Shown: in pieces, positions 1 through 8,205 of the stretch
Numbering within the stretch: position 1 is the stretch's first letter
Layout of the letters: each line of letters starts with the position of its first letter
Assembly (NCBI GenBank): GCA_036555325.1
Contig: DATBLQ010000018.1
Location: 62,001 to 126,000, forward strand
Source: DATBLQ01 sp036555325
Lineage (GTDB): Bacteria > Pseudomonadota > Alphaproteobacteria > Rhizobiales > Aestuariivirgaceae
DNA: 64,000 bases
Reading direction: 5' to 3'
The notes under the pieces: generated by a model
What the model was told of the DNA's origin: nothing
Database searches by the model: none
The model's input: the letters and a program-made list of their open reading frames with translations, nothing else
Translations under genes and position numbers: made by a program

Positions 1-272
1 GCAGGCAATCTCACATAGGGCACTTCCCGCCATCCGTTCCGGCTGCCGACCATGCCGGCCATCAACACCGGAACCGAGGGGAACCTCTCCATCCACTCCC
101 CGCAGCGCTTCGTCAGGATGGTTGCAAAGCTGCCCTCGCGTACGGACGAGATCCCTTCATCGGAAGATACTTCGTCCAGCACTTGCGCCCCATCATCCAC
201 CAGATAGGCTCTCAATTTCGTGGTACCCCAGTCAACGGCGATGAGCGCTGGACGCTTCTTGGAGGTTTCCAT
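1..272 (-). CDS. dgoK: 2-dehydro-3-deoxygalactonokinase, N-terminal fragment
   Basis: This is the first 90 codons of a kinase that phosphorylates 2-keto-3-deoxygalactonate (KDGal) in the De Ley-Doudoroff route of galactose breakdown. The ATG at 272 opens a frame that runs off the window edge. The N-terminus carries the ASKHA-fold phosphate-binding motif AVDWGTTKLRAYL (about residues 12-24), followed by VLMAGMVGSRNGW, which closely resembles the DgoK family. Its start codon overlaps the stop of the upstream dehydrogenase (TGATG), so the two are probably translationally coupled. The C-terminal part is not visible, so completeness cannot be judged. Confidence 0.85.
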   Translation of the reverse strand, partial: METSKKRPALIAVDWGTTKLRAYLVDDGAQVLDEVSSDEGISSVREGSFATILTKRCGEWMERFPSVPVLMAGMVGSRNGWREVPYVRLP

Positions 273-1036
273 CAGACCCAGCCGCCATCCACGACATAGT
301 GTTGAGCGGTGCACGCGCCAGCTTCATCCGAAGCGAGGAAAACCGTGAACTTGGCGATGTCCTCCGGTTGCAGCTTTCGCTTCAGGCACTGATTGGTCAT
401 GATCGCATGCTCGCCTTCCGGAGTAAGCCATAATTCGATCTGCCTCTTCGTCATGATCCATCCGGGCGCTATTGCATTGACTCGGATGTTGAACGGCCCA
501 TAGTCACGCGCCAGCGACCGAGTAAGCCCTATCACTGCCGATTTTGCGGCAGTATAGACGGCCATGCCGCCGAGGCCGATCATCCATGAGGTCGAGCCGA
601 AATTGATGATGCTTCCCCCGCCGCATGATTTCATATCGTCTGTCACCGCCTGCGCAGCGAAGAATTGATGCTTTAGATTTACAGCTATTCGATCATCGAA
701 ATACTGAGGAGTTACCTCCTCGCTCTTGTGACGTTCGTCATGCCCTGCGTTATTGATCAGAATCGCTATCGGGCCGATTTTTGCTCTAATGTGGTTTATA
801 GCAGCTCGCAGCGCTCCTATGTCTGTCAAATCGCACTGCTCGAAACAGACGGAGCTTCCACCTTGATCTAGGTCCCGCGCGAGTTGGGATCCTTCTTCCC
901 GCTTGATGTCTATGAGTCCTACTTTCGATTTTTGGGCGGCGAAATGCGCAACGATGGACGCTCCGATGCCGGTTGCACCGCCGGTGACGATAACTGACTT
1001 GCCTTCGAGGTCTGGGTAAATTGCACCCTTCACCAT
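272..1036 (-). CDS. SDR-family aldose 1-dehydrogenase (XylB-like)
   Basis: This 254-residue short-chain dehydrogenase has the classical Rossmann glycine motif TGGATGIG (18-25), NNAG (95-98), a catalytic Tyr161 and Lys165 (YTAAK) and a serine near 148-150. Its N-terminus (AIYPDLEGKSVIVTGG) and the NNAGHDERHK region resemble, from memory, Caulobacter crescentus D-xylose dehydrogenase XylB. The likely reaction is NAD(P)-dependent oxidation of an aldose to its lactone in the cytoplasm. It overlaps dgoK and lies divergent to a XylD-like dehydratase, which supports a sugar-oxidation role. Whether the natural sugar is galactose, arabinose, fucose or xylose cannot be read from the sequence. Confidence 0.8.
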   Translation of the reverse strand: MVKGAIYPDLEGKSVIVTGGATGIGASIVAHFAAQKSKVGLIDIKREEGSQLARDLDQGGSSVCFEQCDLTDIGALRAAINHIRAKIGPIAILINNAGHDERHKSEEVTPQYFDDRIAVNLKHQFFAAQAVTDDMKSCGGGSIINFGSTSWMIGLGGMAVYTAAKSAVIGLTRSLARDYGPFNIRVNAIAPGWIMTKRQIELWLTPEGEHAIMTNQCLKRKLQPEDIAKFTVFLASDEAGACTAQHYVVDGGWV

Positions 1037-1133
1037 CCATCACGCTCCCTAGACCAAGCGCCGAAATTTGACCGGTGGAACGATCATCCGGGGTATGTCA
1101 TACAAGGTCGCAGATCGAAAGGAATATACACTG

Positions 1134-2939
1134 ATGGTTGTCAAGCAGCGCGATGGCAAGCGAAATTTGCGGTCCAAGGCATGGTTCGATAATCCCGCTA
1201 ACCCCGGAATGACTGCGCTCTATCTAGAGCGCTATCTCAACTACGGCTTGACCCCCGCAGAGCTGCGCTCCGGCAAACCCATCATCGGTATTGCTCAGAC
1301 CGGCAGCGACTTGTCACCCTGCAACAGGCATCATCTCGAGCTTGCCAAGCGCGTGCGTGATGGCATCACCGCGGCGGGCGGTCTGGCGATGGAATTTCCA
1401 GTTCATCCGATCCAGGAAACCGGCAAGCGTCCCACGGCCGCCCTCGACCGGAACCTTGCCTATCTTGGTTTGGTCGAAGTGCTCTATGGCTATCCGCTCG
1501 ATGGTGTGGTGCTGACAACGGGGTGCGACAAGACAACTCCCGCCTGCCTGATGGCGGCGGCAACCGTCAATCTTCCCGCCATAGTCCTCTCCGGCGGTCC
1601 GATGCTCAATGGTTGGCATAAGGGAGAACGTGCGGGCTCCGGCACCATTGTCTGGCAGTCACGCCAGGATCTTGCCGCAGGGAGGATCGGGTATGAGGAA
1701 TTCATCGAAATAGTTGCCTCCTCGGCTCCCTCCGCCGGCCATTGCAATACCATGGGCACCGCGTCGACCATGAACGCGCTTGCCGAAGCGCTGGGGATGT
1801 CGTTGCCGACCTGTGCCGCAATCCCCGCGCCCTATCGGGAGCGGGGCCAGATGGCCTACGACACCGGCAGGCGCATCGTGGAAATGATAGAGGAGGATTT
1901 GAAACCCTCCGACATTTTGACGCGGGAAGCATTTGAAAACTGCATCGTCGTCAATACTGCCATCGGCGGCTCCACCAACGCGCCGATCCATATCAACGCT
2001 ATCGCCCGTCATGTTGGTGTCGAGCTGTCCATCACGGATTGGGAGAGAATTGGGCGGCATGTGCCCCTGCTGGTGAACATGCAACCCGCCGGCAAGTATC
2101 TCGGCGAGGAATTTCATCGCGCCGGCGGTGTTCCAGCCGTCATCAATGAATTGATGAAGCTTGGCGTGATCAGGAAGAATGCCCGCACGGTGAATGGCCG
2201 GTCGATTGGTGGTAACGCCGCAAGTCACGCCGTGACGGATTACGATGTGATATTCCCGGCGAACCAGCCGCTGATGAAAGATGCAGGTTTCATCGTTCTA
2301 AAGGGCAATCTTTTTGACAGCGCGATCATGAAGACCAGCGTAATCTCCCCGGATTTCCGTTCGAGATATCTCTCAAATCCCGCCGACCCCAACGCCTTCG
2401 AAGGCCGCGCGATTGTTTTTGAAGGGCCCGAAGACTTCCACAGCCGCATCGAAGACCCTGCGCTGGCGATCGATGAGCACTGCATCCTCTTCATCCGCGG
2501 CGCCGGACCGGTCGGCTATCCGGGCAGTGCCGAAGTGGTGAACATGCAGCCGCCGGCGTCCTTGATCAGAAAGGGCATCACGTCGCTGCCTTGCATCGGT
2601 GATGGTCGCCAATCCGGCACATCCGGCTCCCCTTCAATACTGAATGCCTCGCCCGAGGCGGCAATCGGCGGCGGACTGGCCCTGCTCAGAACCGGGGACA
2701 GGATCAGAATTGATCTGAACAAGCATCAAGCGGATATGCTCGTTTCGGCGGACGAACTGGCCAAGCGGCGAACCGAACTGGCCAAACGGGGAGGTTTTCC
2801 AATCCCCGATAGCCAGACACCTTGGCAGGAGATCCAGCGCGCCCATGTGGACCAGTTGGATCATGGAATGGTGTTAAGGCCGGCGGTGAAATACCAACGT
2901 GTCGCCCAGTCGAAAGGGCTGCCGCGCGATAACCATTAA
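1134..2939 (+). CDS. IlvD/Edd-family sugar-acid dehydratase (xylonate/arabinonate dehydratase-like)
   Basis: This enzyme of about 601 residues dehydrates a sugar acid to its 2-keto-3-deoxy derivative. It keeps the cysteines that bind the Fe-S cluster in this family: TGSDLSPCNRHH (Cys63), TTGCDKTTPA (Cys131) and GHCNTMGTAST (Cys204). Long stretches match what I recall of Caulobacter xylonate dehydratase XylD, more than dihydroxy-acid dehydratase IlvD. I chose the ATG at 1134 because GAAAGGA lies about ten bases upstream and the residues from there fit the family N-terminus; an ATG at 1095 and a TTG at 1068 are also in frame. It is divergent from the dehydrogenase-dgoK pair and would supply the kinase substrate if the acid is a galactonate type. 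Confidence 0.85.
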   Translation: MVVKQRDGKRNLRSKAWFDNPANPGMTALYLERYLNYGLTPAELRSGKPIIGIAQTGSDLSPCNRHHLELAKRVRDGITAAGGLAMEFPVHPIQETGKRPTAALDRNLAYLGLVEVLYGYPLDGVVLTTGCDKTTPACLMAAATVNLPAIVLSGGPMLNGWHKGERAGSGTIVWQSRQDLAAGRIGYEEFIEIVASSAPSAGHCNTMGTASTMNALAEALGMSLPTCAAIPAPYRERGQMAYDTGRRIVEMIEEDLKPSDILTREAFENCIVVNTAIGGSTNAPIHINAIARHVGVELSITDWERIGRHVPLLVNMQPAGKYLGEEFHRAGGVPAVINELMKLGVIRKNARTVNGRSIGGNAASHAVTDYDVIFPANQPLMKDAGFIVLKGNLFDSAIMKTSVISPDFRSRYLSNPADPNAFEGRAIVFEGPEDFHSRIEDPALAIDEHCILFIRGAGPVGYPGSAEVVNMQPPASLIRKGITSLPCIGDGRQSGTSGSPSILNASPEAAIGGGLALLRTGDRIRIDLNKHQADMLVSADELAKRRTELAKRGGFPIPDSQTPWQEIQRAHVDQLDHGMVLRPAVKYQRVAQSKGLPRDNH

Positions 2940-3055
2940 TTAACCTCGATGAAAACTTGCCGATGGCTAAAATTTTAGCCAATTTTATAGCTCTTTGGTA
3001 ACAGGGCCATGAGAGCTTCCGCTTCCGCTACGCGTGGAAGGGATTGCCTGCTGCC

Positions 3056-4876
3056 ATGCCATCTCTCGTCGGCCCGCCTCGCCATGGTTGGATCGCCCCG
3101 CTGCTCGTTTGCCTGAGCTCGATAAGCTTTCTTGGTGCGCTCGACGCCGCAGGCGCGCCGCAAGCCAGCTATCTCTTACTTCTCGCAGGCGTGGTTGCCG
3201 CTGTCCTGTTGCTCAAACGCTGGCTTGCCATGTGCCGGGAACTTGCGCACCTGTCGGGCCAAATCTCTGAAATGAAGACCGCCCGCCTGCGTGCTGAGGC
3301 AGCAAACGAAGCCAAATCTCGCTTTCTTGCGACCATGAGTCATGAGATTCGCACGCCCATGAATGGCGTGCTTGGCATGAACAGCCTCTTGCTCGATACA
3401 GAGCTGACCCTCGAGCAACAAAACTACGCTACGGCTATCGGCTCATCAGGTCGCGCACTATTGTCGATCATCGATGAAATTCTCGATACATCCAAGATCG
3501 AGGCCGGCAAGGTCGAATTCGATGTTCAACCCTTCTCCCCGGTCGACATCCTGGAGGGAGTCGCCGAGCTCCTGGCTCCCCGCGCCCATGCGAAGGGCAT
3601 CGAGGTCGCCACGCATGTTTCCCCCGAGCTGCCGCCGATTGTCCTAGGTGATCCCAACCGTCTGCGCCAGGTTCTGCTGAACTTGACAGGCAATGCAATC
3701 AAATTTACCGAGCACGGCGGCGTTCTTCTCAGAGCAACCGTCTCTCAGGAAAGATTGCAAGAAGGGGATTGCCCAATACGGTTCGAAATTTCCGACACCG
3801 GCATCGGGATTTCTACGACGGAACAACAGCGCATATTCGAAATGTTCGCTCAAGCCAACGACAGCATTTCCGGTCGCTATGGCGGCACCGGCCTGGGCTT
3901 GGCAATTTCGCGCGATTTGGTACGTCGCATGGGAGGCGAAATCGAATGCGACTCGAAACCCGGATCAGGTACAAATTTTGCGTTTACAATCGCGTTTGCA
4001 CCTTCAGGGTCGCGTTCTCACCTCCAAAGCCGGCCACTCGATGGCCGCTCTGTCGTTCTCCTCATGCCCGACGGGCCAACCAAACAAGCCCTCAAACCGA
4101 TGCTGAAGGATCTGGGCGCGATGGTGGACGAGCTCAACTCCGCCACGGATGCGATTCCTCCTCAGCTGCTCTCACCGAATGCTTCCCCGCGGGATTTGAT
4201 CGTTAATGCGTCCTTTGCCGAACAGCTGAAGCTTTGGTTGGCTGACGGCCTTCCGGGTTACCCAGCTCATCTCCGTATCTGGTTGCTCCTGCAGCCGGAA
4301 GAACGTCGCAATCACCGCGCCTTGTTCGATGCACGCGTTGGCTACCTTCTGAAACCGTTGCGCCAGTCCTCTTTGGTCAGGCGTTTTCTCGAAGGAAACA
4401 TGCTGCTTCTCTCGCAGGCGGTCAAACAGCTGAGGAATGGCCCAAGCCGACAGAATTGCGGCGATAGCTTGCGTGTCTTGCTGGTTGAAGACGATGCCGT
4501 CAACTCGCATTTGACCATCGCCATGCTCAAGAAGGCGGGCCACAGCGTCACCCATGTGCGTAGTGGCGAAGCCGCGCTTGAGGAAATGGACATCTGCCTG
4601 GCCGGAAATTCCCAAAGCGGCCACGACCACGATCTTGTACTGATGGATGTGCAGATGCCGGGTATGAACGGCCTCGAGGCAACTCGACTGATTCGCCTAA
4701 CGGAACTTGCTCACAAATCTTCGCCTCGTCCAATTCTTGCTCTTACAGCAAATGCCAGCGCTGAGGATTACGACTTGTGCATGGCAGCCGGGATGAACGG
4801 TTTTCTGGCCAAACCCTTTGATCGAGCCGACATTGAGGAGGCGATCTCCCGCATCGCCCGCCGCACCGCCGCCTAG
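3056..4876 (+). CDS. Hybrid sensor histidine kinase with C-terminal receiver
   Basis: This is a membrane-bound two-component kinase of about 606 residues. Two hydrophobic segments (about residues 12-28 and 38-54) are followed by a short coiled coil, a HisKA domain with the phosphorylated His96 in MSHEIRTPMNGVLG, and an ATPase domain with NLTGNAIKF, DTGIGI and GTGLGLAI. A second region (about 330-450) has a receiver-like fold signal but shows Asn where the phospho-Asp should be (DLIVNAS). A true receiver follows, with Asp531 in VLMDVQMPG and LAKPF. No extracytoplasmic sensor domain is visible. The ATG at 3056 follows GGAAGGGA; a TTG at 3044 is the alternative. No dedicated output regulator lies beside it. 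Confidence 0.85.
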   Translation: MPSLVGPPRHGWIAPLLVCLSSISFLGALDAAGAPQASYLLLLAGVVAAVLLLKRWLAMCRELAHLSGQISEMKTARLRAEAANEAKSRFLATMSHEIRTPMNGVLGMNSLLLDTELTLEQQNYATAIGSSGRALLSIIDEILDTSKIEAGKVEFDVQPFSPVDILEGVAELLAPRAHAKGIEVATHVSPELPPIVLGDPNRLRQVLLNLTGNAIKFTEHGGVLLRATVSQERLQEGDCPIRFEISDTGIGISTTEQQRIFEMFAQANDSISGRYGGTGLGLAISRDLVRRMGGEIECDSKPGSGTNFAFTIAFAPSGSRSHLQSRPLDGRSVVLLMPDGPTKQALKPMLKDLGAMVDELNSATDAIPPQLLSPNASPRDLIVNASFAEQLKLWLADGLPGYPAHLRIWLLLQPEERRNHRALFDARVGYLLKPLRQSSLVRRFLEGNMLLLSQAVKQLRNGPSRQNCGDSLRVLLVEDDAVNSHLTIAMLKKAGHSVTHVRSGEAALEEMDICLAGNSQSGHDHDLVLMDVQMPGMNGLEATRLIRLTELAHKSSPRPILALTANASAEDYDLCMAAGMNGFLAKPFDRADIEEAISRIARRTAA

Positions 4877-4944
4877 CTTTCGATCGCCCTTCGCATTTCC
4901 TCGCCCCTGTGAGAAGCTGGATTACCACTGGTGAAAGGACAGCA

Positions 4945-5778
4945 ATGATCGGGGCCAGCAACTTTTTGCCCGGCGCGAACTTTGGATCGGCGCGCTTGCT
5001 TGCGCGGCGCGGGAGTTTGAGTGTCGTTATCTCTCGCGCAGCCGAATTTCTGCGGGCTGCTCAGGAGCTGCGGTACAAAGTGTTTCACCAGGAATTGTCG
5101 GCTGCCTCGCAGGCGTCGTCATGCAGCCACAGTGACGGGGACGATTTCGATGCCTATTGCGATCATATCCTGGTCATTGACGAGTCGTTTTCTGGAATGG
5201 CTGTGGGTACCTACCGCGTGTTGCATCAGGAGTGGGCCAGAGCAAGAGGAGGCTTTTACAGCGAGAACGAATTCGATCTGAGACCGCTGTTCGCGCGCCA
5301 CCTTGGCCTGACGTTTTTTGAACTCGGACGATCATGCGTGCTTGCCAGCCACCGTACTGGGCCCGTCATCGAATTGCTATGGCAGGGAATTTGGAACTAT
5401 GTCCGGCACAGCAAGATAGACGTCCTATTCGGCTGCGCCAGCCTCCAGGGCGCTGATCCAATCAATCATGAACTGCAGCTGAGTTATTTGGCGCATCATT
5501 TTGCGGCGCCCGAGCAGTGGAAAGTCCGTCCACTGACACCCCGTTTTGTATCGATGAACATGCGCGCCCCGGGCAGTTATGACGTATCGCGCGCCGCCCG
5601 AGCTCTCCCTCCGCTGATCAAGGGATACATTCGGCTTGGCTGCTACATCGGTGAAGGCGCAGTCGTCGACCGACAGTTCAACACGACGGATGTTTTTGTG
5701 CTGCTGCCGGTTGCCAATATTACGGCGCGATATTTATCCCGTTTTGGCACGCGCGACGAGGCCGTTCTCAGCTGTTGA
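4945..5778 (+). CDS. olsB: L-ornithine N(alpha)-acyltransferase
   Basis: OlsB transfers a 3-hydroxyacyl chain from acyl carrier protein to ornithine, making lyso-ornithine lipid, the first step to phosphorus-free membrane ornithine lipids. The 277-residue protein has the GNAT-like fold of the family, with AAQELRYKVFHQEL near the N-terminus and FFELGRSCVLASHR in the middle. The ATG at 4945 follows AAAGGAC. It lies convergent to the NADP malic enzyme and overlaps its stop by 11 bases; the same neighbours are recalled for olsB in Sinorhizobium meliloti, which strengthens the name. In that organism the gene responds to phosphate; no Pho box was identified here. Confidence 0.85.
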   Translation: MIGASNFLPGANFGSARLLARRGSLSVVISRAAEFLRAAQELRYKVFHQELSAASQASSCSHSDGDDFDAYCDHILVIDESFSGMAVGTYRVLHQEWARARGGFYSENEFDLRPLFARHLGLTFFELGRSCVLASHRTGPVIELLWQGIWNYVRHSKIDVLFGCASLQGADPINHELQLSYLAHHFAAPEQWKVRPLTPRFVSMNMRAPGSYDVSRAARALPPLIKGYIRLGCYIGEGAVVDRQFNTTDVFVLLPVANITARYLSRFGTRDEAVLSC

Positions 5779-8047
5779 TATCATAAGCCGTGATAGCGGC
5801 TAGGTTCACGATATCGGACGTTGTAGCGTTCATCGAAGCGATTTGCAGTGGCCTGTCCAGTCCGGTCAACAACGGACCGACCACCGTAACTCCACCGAGC
5901 TGCTGCAGCATTTTGGTCGAGATGCTGGCGCTATGTGCTGCGGGCATCACCAGCACATTGGCGGGCTGGGATAGTCGGCAAAACGGATAGGCCGCCATCG
6001 CTTCGCGCGATAGAGCTACATCTGCGCCCATCTCGCCGTCATATTCGAAATCAACTTTCCTCCGGTCGAGTTCGGCCACCGCTTCCCGCACGCGCTCCGC
6101 CCTCTCTCCGCGCGGGTAGCCGAAGGTCGAATAAGATAGGAATGCCACCCGTGGCTCATAGCCGAAACGGCGCGCCACATTCGCAGCCTCTTCCGCAATA
6201 TCGGCCAGTTCTGTGGGATCGGGCAGCTCATGCACCGATGTATCGGCAATGAACACCGTTCGTCCCCTGCACAGGGCCATGGATACACCGATCGTGCGAT
6301 GTCCAGGCCGCGGGTCGATTGCTCGTCGCACGTTGTCGAGCGCCACCGAAAAATTGCGTGTCAAGCCGGTTACCAGGCCATCCGCATCGCCGAGTGCCAC
6401 CATGCAGGCCGCAAAGACGTTTCGGTCGTTGTTTACCAACCGCTGGCAGTCGCGCGCCAGAAAACCCCGCCTCTGCAGGCGCTCATAGAGGAAACTGGCA
6501 TAGTCTGCATTTCGCGTGGAAAGCCGCGCGTTGAGAAGCGATACATTCTCGTGAAGTTCCAGCCCTGTGGATAGCAGCACTTTCTTGACCTCCGCTTCCC
6601 GGCCGATCAAGATCGCCTCTCCCAAACCCGAGCTAGCAAACACATTTGCTGCGCGGATCATTCGGTCCTCCTCGCCTTCTGCGAACACGATGCGTTTGGG
6701 GTGCATCCGCACCTGATCGAAGATGACCTGCAGCGAGCCAGCGATGGGATCTAGCCTGGCTGAAAGTGAATCGGCGTATTCTTCGAGGTCGGCGATCGCA
6801 TGTCGGGCCACACCGCTATCCATTGCCGCCTTTGCCACTGCCGGCGGAATCGTTGAAATAAGACGCGGATCAAACGGCACGGGGATGAGATAGTCAGGAC
6901 CGAAGCGCAGCCGTGTGCCATGGTAAGCGGCAGCAACTTCATCTGGAACGTCCCGGCGTGCGAGCTCCGCCAGTGCCTCGGCGGCCGCGATTTTCATTGG
7001 CTCGTTGATCGTTCGCGCCCGAACATCCAAAGCGCCGCGAAAGATGTAGGGAAAGCCCAGCACATTATTGAGCTGGTTTGGATAGTCTGATCGGCCGGTC
7101 GCCATTATGGCGTCGTCCCTCACCCTATGGACTTCTTCTGGGAGGATCTCTGGATCTGGATTGGCCATTGCAAAGATGATCGGGCGGGCCGCCATGGACG
7201 CCACCATCTTTGGCGACAGGGCGCCTTTTACCGACAAGCCGAAAAATACGTCAGCTCCCTCCATCGCCTCCTCGAGGCTGCGTGCTTTGGTGTCGACCGC
7301 ATGCGCGGACTTCCATTGGTTCATTCCCTCGCTGCGTCCTTGGTAAACCACGCCTTTCGAATCGCACAAGATGATGTTCTTTGCCGGAACCCCCATGGCT
7401 TTGATTAGCTCAACGCTGGCGATCGCAGCCGCGCCTGCACCATTGCAGACGAGCTTGAAGTTTTTCATGTTGCGACCGGTTACTTCCAACGCATTGATCA
7501 ATCCGGCTGCGGCGATGATCGCCGTCCCGTGCTGGTCATCGTGGAATACCGGAATCTCCATTGCTTCTCGCAAACGGTGCTCGATCACGAAGCAATCAGG
7601 CGCCTTGATGTCCTCCAGATTGATTCCACCAAACGAAGGTCCGAGGTATCTCACCGAATTTACAAAGGCATCTATGTCGGCCGTTCCGATTTCAAGGTCG
7701 ATCGCATCGACATCGGCAAACCGTTTGAACAGCACCGCCTTTCCTTCCATGACTGGCTTCGATGCCAGTGCTCCAAGGTCCCCCAGGCCCAGAATAGCTG
7801 TGCCATTGGAGATGACGGCGACCAGATTGCCCTTTGCCGTATAATCGTACGCGGTGTCCGGGCTTTCCGCGATCCGTCGCACCGGCACTGCGACCCCCGG
7901 GCTATAAGCAAGCGAGAGATCACGCTGTGTCGCCATCGGCTTCGTCGGATTGATCTCGATTTTTCCGGGCTTTCCTCCTTGATGAAACTGGAGCGCCTCC
8001 TCATCGGTAAAAGTAGGTCTGACCGATGTCTTCTTCTCGACTGCCAT
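5768..8047 (-). CDS. maeB: NADP-dependent malic enzyme with phosphotransacetylase-like C-terminus
   Basis: This 759-residue enzyme decarboxylates malate to pyruvate. The N-terminal malic domain (about 1-430) carries YSPGVAVPV, the metal-binding DDQHGTA and the dinucleotide motif NGAGAAAIA. The C-terminal 320 residues resemble phosphotransacetylase, as in the MaeB/Tme/Dme class of proteobacteria, where this part is usually catalytically silent and regulatory. Position between olsB and mutS matches tme (the NADP-preferring form) of S. meliloti as I remember it; cofactor choice is not proven by sequence alone. The ATG lies divergent from mutS across a 158-base intergenic region in which I see no clear operator. 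Confidence 0.92.
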   Translation of the reverse strand: MAVEKKTSVRPTFTDEEALQFHQGGKPGKIEINPTKPMATQRDLSLAYSPGVAVPVRRIAESPDTAYDYTAKGNLVAVISNGTAILGLGDLGALASKPVMEGKAVLFKRFADVDAIDLEIGTADIDAFVNSVRYLGPSFGGINLEDIKAPDCFVIEHRLREAMEIPVFHDDQHGTAIIAAAGLINALEVTGRNMKNFKLVCNGAGAAAIASVELIKAMGVPAKNIILCDSKGVVYQGRSEGMNQWKSAHAVDTKARSLEEAMEGADVFFGLSVKGALSPKMVASMAARPIIFAMANPDPEILPEEVHRVRDDAIMATGRSDYPNQLNNVLGFPYIFRGALDVRARTINEPMKIAAAEALAELARRDVPDEVAAAYHGTRLRFGPDYLIPVPFDPRLISTIPPAVAKAAMDSGVARHAIADLEEYADSLSARLDPIAGSLQVIFDQVRMHPKRIVFAEGEEDRMIRAANVFASSGLGEAILIGREAEVKKVLLSTGLELHENVSLLNARLSTRNADYASFLYERLQRRGFLARDCQRLVNNDRNVFAACMVALGDADGLVTGLTRNFSVALDNVRRAIDPRPGHRTIGVSMALCRGRTVFIADTSVHELPDPTELADIAEEAANVARRFGYEPRVAFLSYSTFGYPRGERAERVREAVAELDRRKVDFEYDGEMGADVALSREAMAAYPFCRLSQPANVLVMPAAHSASISTKMLQQLGGVTVVGPLLTGLDRPLQIASMNATTSDIVNLAAITAYDINS

Positions 8048-8205
8048 GAATAGACGTTCTCAACTGTTGTGAACTGCCCTCTCCAGCCTAGAGCAAGAGA
8101 GAGTAAAGTGTAAGCACTATGGCGGGTGACGGTTGTTTAAGAAAAGACTGTGATGACGGCCCACTATGCCCTAGAAGGGGCCGCCCCAATTGTTAGAGTC
8201 CAGTG

